Assembly (NCBI GenBank): GCA_019116405.1
Contig: DXBS01000037.1
Span: forward strand, 1 to 9,471
DNA: 9,471 nucleotides
Source: Candidatus Gallimonas intestinigallinarum
Lineage (GTDB): Bacteria; Bacillota_A; Clostridia; Christensenellales; Borkfalkiaceae
Reading direction: 5' to 3'
The position numbers and the translations under genes are program-made. Every line of letters begins with the position of its first letter. Positions within the stretch are counted from its first letter, which is position 1. A model generated the notes under the pieces. That model saw nothing but the letters and a program-made list of their open reading frames with translations. It made no database searches and was not told where the DNA came from. Positions 6,157 through 9,471 of this stretch are shown in pieces.

Positions 6157-8022
6157 TTATGCCGATGTCACGGCGTAGATATTCAGTTCACCGCTCTCCC
6201 AATCGTACACGAAGCGGTATGTCCCCGCCGTCGTACAGGTCAGATTATTCCCGGAAGCGGGGCGGAAGAGCGCGTTGGCGTTGTCCGCCGCGTCCTCGCC
6301 GAGCGAGCTCACACCAACAAAGGTGCCGTCAGAGCCCGTCGTAGTGTCCAGTTGCAGTCCCGCCTGCCACGTTGCGCCGTTCGCGACCATCTCGTCCGTG
6401 ATCGTCATCGTGATCTCGAACACGCCGTCGGATGTCTCCGTCAGCTTATAGTCATCGATGAGCACGCCGTTATCGTCTGTGATCTTCCAGCCCTCGACGA
6501 AGCTACCCTTGATATAGACGGTATGCTGCATATCTGCGGGGGTGATGGAAATGATCTTTGCGTAAGCATCAAATTCGATATTATATGTTCCTGCGGTCAC
6601 AACGAGAATGTTGTAGTTTTCATTCTCCGCATCCGCCGCTTCAACAGTACCGTCCGTACCGCGGTAATACTGATAATTGTAGGAGACCGCCTGACCGCCG
6701 TTGGTCGGCGTCTCGCCCGGCTCGAAGCCGCGCAGGACGATCTGATTGCCCGCCGTCAGCTGTACGCCCTCCAGCAGATAGGTGCCGTCCGACTGTTCGG
6801 TGAACGCATAGGTATAGTCGCCGTCCGTATTGGGATAGCTGCCCCACTCGCAGACCGAATCCGATGCTCCGAATTCCCCGTCCAGATAGTAGTCATACTC
6901 GGCAAGTTCAGCCGTCCCGTCAAAGGTGACGCTCAGCACCTGTGTCGAAGCGTCATAGGTGAAGGTGTACAACCCGTCCGCCGCGGGGGTCATGTTGTTG
7001 GAATAATCGGTAAACAGCGTCTGGCTCGCCTCGTCCAGGTTGGTGCCGCGCAGATAGGAAGTCCCGACCGTTGATTCGCCCGTCGCCCTGTCGACCACAA
7101 GGCTCGTGAACATGAACTGATCGCCTGCCGTCAGATAGACGGAGAGGGTGTACGTCGTGCCGACGCGCGTCATCTGTGTGGAGGGGTTGTAGATATCCGC
7201 CCACTGCGTAATGTTTGCGCCCTTGATATAGTACTCCGTCACGGTGGAAGAGAGCTCCGCCGCAGGGCCGTTGTATTCGTATGTAATGGTATCAAAGTTG
7301 CTGATGGAGACCTGCCCGCTGTTTACGTTTTCGTCGTAGTAGTCCTCATCGGGATAGGTCGCCAGCGTGAAGGTATAGTTCCCGGGATAATCGACGATGA
7401 TGTTGCTCTGCTTGTCGGCAGTCTCGCCGATGCCGCCACCACCCGAGAAAGGCGTGACTTCCTGCCCGTCCACCGTCATGGTGCGGTCGGCGAGCGGGAT
7501 ATAGCCATATCCGCGCTGGTTCATCCAGCTCGTGTCCGTGGCGAACTGGAACTGATCGTCCTCATACAGATCGAGCGTGATCGTAAACTCGTTCTCGCCC
7601 TCCGTCTTTTCCAGCATATGAATATCGGTGATGACCGTGCCCCACGCGCTGGACGAGAGGATATCTCCCTGCCCGTTGCCGACGATCGCCCAGGTACGCG
7701 TATCCTCCGAACCGACCGTCACGTAGCCCGCATACAAATTCCTGTCCGCCGTGATCGCCTCCGTCTCAAAGTCAAACACGCGGTTGAGCCCCGCGTCGAC
7801 ATACCAGTCGGAAAACTCCATGCCGTCCTTGTCTTCAGGCTCCCAATAGGTGGCATACCCGCCCTCTTCGACTTCCTCCGTCCTGAGTACGGTCGTGCCG
7901 TCGCAATAGGTCACCGTGAAAGTGGTCTCATCCTCTTCGGGAGTCGTGCACGCCGTAAAGGCGACCAACCCCAGCGCCAATGTCAGCGTGACCGCCGACA
8001 CGATCCACTTGAACCTTTTCAC
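6157..8022 (-). CDS. Multi-domain surface lipoprotein, putative starch/maltodextrin binding
   Basis: 621-residue exported protein with no recognised catalytic motif. Residues 1-25 are a lipoprotein signal (KR, hydrophobic core, AFTAC with Cys25 as the lipidation site; Phe at -3 is atypical). Residues 34-101 resemble an InlB B-repeat (Listeria-Bacteroides repeat): FTVTYCDGT, EEGGYA, FSDWYVDAG, FDFETEAITADRNLYAGYV. Four diverged beta-rich modules follow at about 111-246, 264-368, 377-494 and 501-619. Three start with YYIKG, YYLDG or VYIKG followed by a Trp (274, 393, 512). The first starts WAIVGN with Trp127. All end in an AG-Y-F-YD-L-S-I pattern. This layout resembles SusE/SusF-like or CBM-type starch-binding proteins, so a glycan-capturing role is inferred. 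The start is GTG 8022 with GGAGGA 8 bases upstream; ATG 8027 runs into a stop after two codons. It has its own strong promoter and is not part of the transporter operon. Confidence 0.85.
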   Translation of the reverse strand: MKRFKWIVSAVTLTLALGLVAFTACTTPEEDETTFTVTYCDGTTVLRTEEVEEGGYATYWEPEDKDGMEFSDWYVDAGLNRVFDFETEAITADRNLYAGYVTVGSEDTRTWAIVGNGQGDILSSSAWGTVITDIHMLEKTEGENEFTITLDLYEDDQFQFATDTSWMNQRGYGYIPLADRTMTVDGQEVTPFSGGGGIGETADKQSNIIVDYPGNYTFTLATYPDEDYYDENVNSGQVSISNFDTITYEYNGPAAELSSTVTEYYIKGANITQWADIYNPSTQMTRVGTTYTLSVYLTAGDQFMFTSLVVDRATGESTVGTSYLRGTNLDEASQTLFTDYSNNMTPAADGLYTFTYDASTQVLSVTFDGTAELAEYDYYLDGEFGASDSVCEWGSYPNTDGDYTYAFTEQSDGTYLLEGVQLTAGNQIVLRGFEPGETPTNGGQAVSYNYQYYRGTDGTVEAADAENENYNILVVTAGTYNIEFDAYAKIISITPADMQHTVYIKGSFVEGWKITDDNGVLIDDYKLTETSDGVFEITMTITDEMVANGATWQAGLQLDTTTGSDGTFVGVSSLGEDAADNANALFRPASGNNLTCTTAGTYRFVYDWESGELNIYAVTSA

Positions 8023-8036
8023 TTCATTTTTCCTCC
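8019..8036 (-). promoter_or_regulatory. Ribosome binding site and GTG start with a two-codon mini-ORF
   Basis: On the minus strand GGAGGA (8031-8036) is followed by ATG AAG TGA (8027-8019), a two-codon frame overlapping the real GTG start (8022-8020). The GTG lies 8 bases from the ribosome site, a good distance, whereas the ATG lies only 3 bases away, which is too close. GTG is therefore taken as the start of the lipoprotein. Confidence 0.75.
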
Positions 8037-8046
8037 GATTTGGCGT

Positions 8047-8064
8047 TACTGAACTGTTTCAGTA
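8047..8064. promoter_or_regulatory. Palindromic candidate operator / 5'-end hairpin of lipoprotein mRNA
   Basis: TACTGAA-CTGT-TTCAGTA has perfect 7-base arms and a 4-base centre. It begins about where transcription should start from the promoter at 8072-8099, a classic repressor position. Its sequence differs from the palindrome at 5278-5294, so the same repressor is not obviously responsible. In RNA it would instead form a stem-loop at the very 5' end of the message, which could stabilise it. Confidence 0.55.
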
Positions 8065-8071
8065 CATCTTT

Positions 8072-8099
8072 ATTATATCACGGATTTCCCCCTTGTCAA
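8072..8099 (-). promoter_or_regulatory. Near-ideal sigma-A promoter of the lipoprotein gene
   Basis: On the minus strand TTGACA (8099-8094), 16 bases, then TATAAT (8077-8072) preceded by TG one base upstream (TGATATAAT, an extended -10). The stretch just upstream of the -35 box, about 8105-8130, is made of A- and T-tracts (AAAAATTTTTAGAAATTTTC) like an UP element. The predicted start is near 8065, giving a leader of about 43 bases. Such a promoter should be very strong unless repressed, and a palindrome follows it directly. Confidence 0.88.
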
Positions 8100-8336
8100 G
8101 ACCCTTTCTGAAAATTTCTAAAAATTTTTGTGCTTTTCTTGCAATTCTCTTTATTTTTGTTATTTATCCCCTCCGAATTTGCTTTTTCGGTCGACTATGG
8201 CAACATAGTTCCTCGCGGACGTCAACGGCCGCAAAATCGCTGTATGGGAGAAATGATTGCTCTACAAGCGTTCCGTACCGTAAAGATGTTCGATATGAAG
8301 ATCGCAGGCATGCTGCACAAAATTGAAACAAGCGTT

Positions 8337-8358
8337 ATGATTGAATAATGATTGAATA
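8337..8358. repeat. Tandem duplication of an 11-base unit
   Basis: ATGATTGAATA occurs twice in direct succession (8337-8347, 8348-8358), followed by AT. It lies at the end of the small plus-strand frame, whose stop codon falls inside the repeat. Probably a local slippage product; no function can be read from it. Confidence 0.75.
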
Positions 8359-8417
8359 ATCTACAAAGCATTGCAGAATTTAAAAATGTCAGTTAGGCAT
8401 GAGCTTGTTATAGACGG

Positions 8418-8455
8418 GAAGGCGTGACAAATTGTCACGCCTTCTTTTTGCTTTT
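8418..8455 (+). terminator. Intrinsic terminator on the plus strand
   Basis: GAAGGCGTGACAA and TTGTCACGCCTTC are perfect 13-base arms around one base, which gives a stem of about 11-12 pairs with a 3-5 base loop. TTTTTGCTTTT (8445-8455) follows directly. The T-run exists only on the plus-strand side; on the minus strand CCCGTC follows, so it would serve the GH2 gene poorly. No supported plus-strand gene precedes it. Confidence 0.85.
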
Positions 8456-8549
8456 ATGGTTATTTATGGTATTTTTCCGTCAACATGGGGATATCATCAT
8501 GATCAACCTGCCCCTTCGTTGATACACGATACAAGCAATCCGCCAAGTA

Positions 8550-9471
8550 TTACTTTGATCCCCCGAATAATGCTTTTAACTTCTCAATATCGGCTTTGGG
8601 CTTGCGCTCCGCCGTCAGAAGTCCGTTGACTTCCTGCTGGACGTCGGTGAGCTGCGTATAGCAGTATCCCTGGAAATTGCAGGAGTATACGCCTTGCATG
8701 ATGGATCCGAGCTGTTTTAAGAACGCTTCCTCATTTTGCGCCGCGCCGCTGTACCCCCACGCCTCGCCCTTGGCGTCGGACTGCATTGCCCTGCCGCCGA
8801 ACTCCGTCAGAAGGGCAGGCTCACCCGCATACCGCTCCCCTTCCGCAAACAGCGCGAATCCCTGCGGATGCATGCCGTCGTATCCGTTTGCATACTTTGC
8901 AAAGTCCTCCGCTTTTTCCGAATCGTAATCGTGTACGCCGAGGATATCCGTAGGATTCACCGTCTCAAACCCGTCGTTCGTGGAGATGAGCCGCGTAGGG
9001 TCGAGCGACTTCGTGAGATAGTACAGCGAACGGGCAAAGACCTTCTGTCTTTCGTCCGTCGCGATCTCCCGCGTGCCCCAGCTCTCATTGAGCGGCACAT
9101 AGCACACGTTGCTCGTGCAGTTCCGCCCCGCTCTGACGATCTCCTGCCACTCCTTCGTGATGGCGGCGGCCTCCTCCGCGCAAAAGCGGTATGCGGACGG
9201 CATTTCGCACCACGTCAGAAAACCAAGCTCTTCCGCATAGTAGCAGTAATACGGGTCTTCTAATTTCTGATGTTTCCGCGCCCCGTTAAATCCCATCTCC
9301 TTTGCGAGCTCAATGTCCTTTCTGAGCGCCTCCGCAGAGGGCGGCGTGAGCCCGCTCTCCTGCCAATACCCCTGATCGAGCACCAACCGCTGATAGTACG
9401 GGCGGTTGTTCAGGCAGATTTTGCCATGCTCGTCAATAGAAATTTTGCGCATGCCGATGCGCGTATGTGCG
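8550..9471 (-). CDS. Glycoside hydrolase family 2, C-terminal catalytic part, cut by window edge
   Basis: Catalytic TIM-barrel end of a GH2 enzyme (beta-galactosidase, beta-glucuronidase or beta-mannosidase type), hydrolysing a beta-linked glycoside. 307 codons are visible. The frame stays open to the right edge and reads AHTRIG before the Met at 9450-9452. That Met is therefore internal, and the sugar-binding and Ig-like domains lie outside the window. Family marks, counted from that Met, are LNNRPYYQRLVLDQGYW (14-30), FNGARKHQK (55-63), WCEMPSAY (81-88), LNESW with acid/base Glu123, and LLTEFGG with nucleophile Glu217. There is no secretion signal in the visible part. Its beta specificity does not fit alpha-glucan use, so it may belong to another unit. 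The 3' end lies about 450 bases from the lipoprotein promoter. Exact substrate cannot be told. Confidence 0.92.
   Translation of the reverse strand, partial: AHTRIGMRKISIDEHGKICLNNRPYYQRLVLDQGYWQESGLTPPSAEALRKDIELAKEMGFNGARKHQKLEDPYYCYYAEELGFLTWCEMPSAYRFCAEEAAAITKEWQEIVRAGRNCTSNVCYVPLNESWGTREIATDERQKVFARSLYYLTKSLDPTRLISTNDGFETVNPTDILGVHDYDSEKAEDFAKYANGYDGMHPQGFALFAEGERYAGEPALLTEFGGRAMQSDAKGEAWGYSGAAQNEEAFLKQLGSIMQGVYSCNFQGYCYTQLTDVQQEVNGLLTAERKPKADIEKLKALFGGSK

Larger units (their letters stand above)
8100..8549. other. AT-rich intergenic region without a convincing gene
   Basis: About 450 bases between the lipoprotein promoter and the 3' end of the GH2 gene, visibly richer in A and T than the flanking genes. 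Up to about 8165 it is T-rich on the plus strand and acts as the upstream part of the minus-strand promoter. Bases 8173-8232 can fold into three short hairpins: CCGAA/TTCGG (8173-8190), ACTATG-GCAA-CATAGT with a GNRA-type loop (8194-8209), and GCGG/CCGC (8215-8232). A plus-strand frame (8253-8348, MIALQAFRTVKMFDMKIAGM and 11 more residues) has no good ribosome site and matches no family I know. An 11-base tandem repeat and a plus-strand terminator follow. It could be a small RNA, a tiny gene, or decayed sequence. Confidence 0.5.

Noticed and set aside
5428..7074. 548-codon plus-strand frame spanning the regulator gene and the hairpin region
   Set aside because: It crosses a regulator gene with clear LacI motifs in another frame, the terminator hairpin and the antisense of the lipoprotein; composition is that of a shadow frame.
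8047..8064. Catabolite control (cre) site for CcpA
   Set aside because: The palindrome lacks the central CG and the spacing of the cre consensus.
9450..9452. Met at 9452 as the start of a complete 300-residue GH2-like protein
   Set aside because: The frame continues upstream to the window edge and reads TRIG before MRKI, as in the interior of GH2 enzymes; the N-terminal domains are simply outside the window.
8550..9471. GH2 gene as part of the same starch-use operon
   Set aside because: GH2 enzymes act on beta-linked sugars, and about 450 bases with a separate promoter and a terminator lie between it and the lipoprotein gene.

Overview
The window looks like a carbohydrate-utilisation locus from a GC-rich, Gram-positive-type bacterium, most likely an uncultured clostridial Firmicute of gut origin. 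The evidence for this is near-perfect AGGAGG-type Shine-Dalgarno sites, vegetative promoters close to TTGACA/TATAAT, an ABC importer of the maltodextrin type, and a surface lipoprotein. Bacteroidota are unlikely because they normally lack strong Shine-Dalgarno sites and use different promoter boxes. The species assignment is inference only.

Layout. Bases 1-5253, minus strand, hold one operon read right to left: a cytoplasmic GH13 neopullulanase/cyclomaltodextrinase (3556-5253), an extracellular substrate-binding protein (2103-3563), a MalF-like permease (708-2090) and a MalG-like permease cut by the left edge (1-711). Genes overlap by 8 and 4 bases or are 12 bases apart, each with a strong ribosome binding site, so they are very likely co-transcribed and translationally coupled. 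No ATPase (MalK/MsmK) is present. A divergent, unusually short LacI-family regulator (5306-6106, plus) shares a 52-base intergenic region with the operon. That region holds an exact TTGACA-17-TATAAT promoter with a perfect 17-base palindrome filling its spacer, and the promoter position predicts a leaderless lacI-type mRNA. A strong hairpin at 6117-6144 separates this gene from the convergent gene that follows.

Bases 6157-8022, minus strand, encode a 621-residue lipoprotein with an InlB-repeat-like domain followed by four diverged beta-rich modules that resemble starch-binding (SusE/SusF or CBM-like) domains. Its promoter is near-ideal and is followed at once by a second, different palindrome. 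Bases 8100-8549 are AT-rich, contain no convincing gene, and end in a textbook plus-strand terminator with no obvious plus-strand gene before it. Bases 8550-9471, minus strand, are the C-terminal part of a GH2 glycosidase cut by the right edge.

Working model (inference): the lipoprotein gathers starch or maltodextrin at the cell surface, the binding protein and MalF/MalG permeases import oligosaccharides using an ATPase encoded elsewhere, and the GH13 enzyme hydrolyses them in the cytoplasm under control of the local LacI-type regulator. The GH2 enzyme acts on a different (beta-linked) substrate and may belong to a neighbouring unit. I see no CRISPR array, tRNA, rRNA or insertion sequence.
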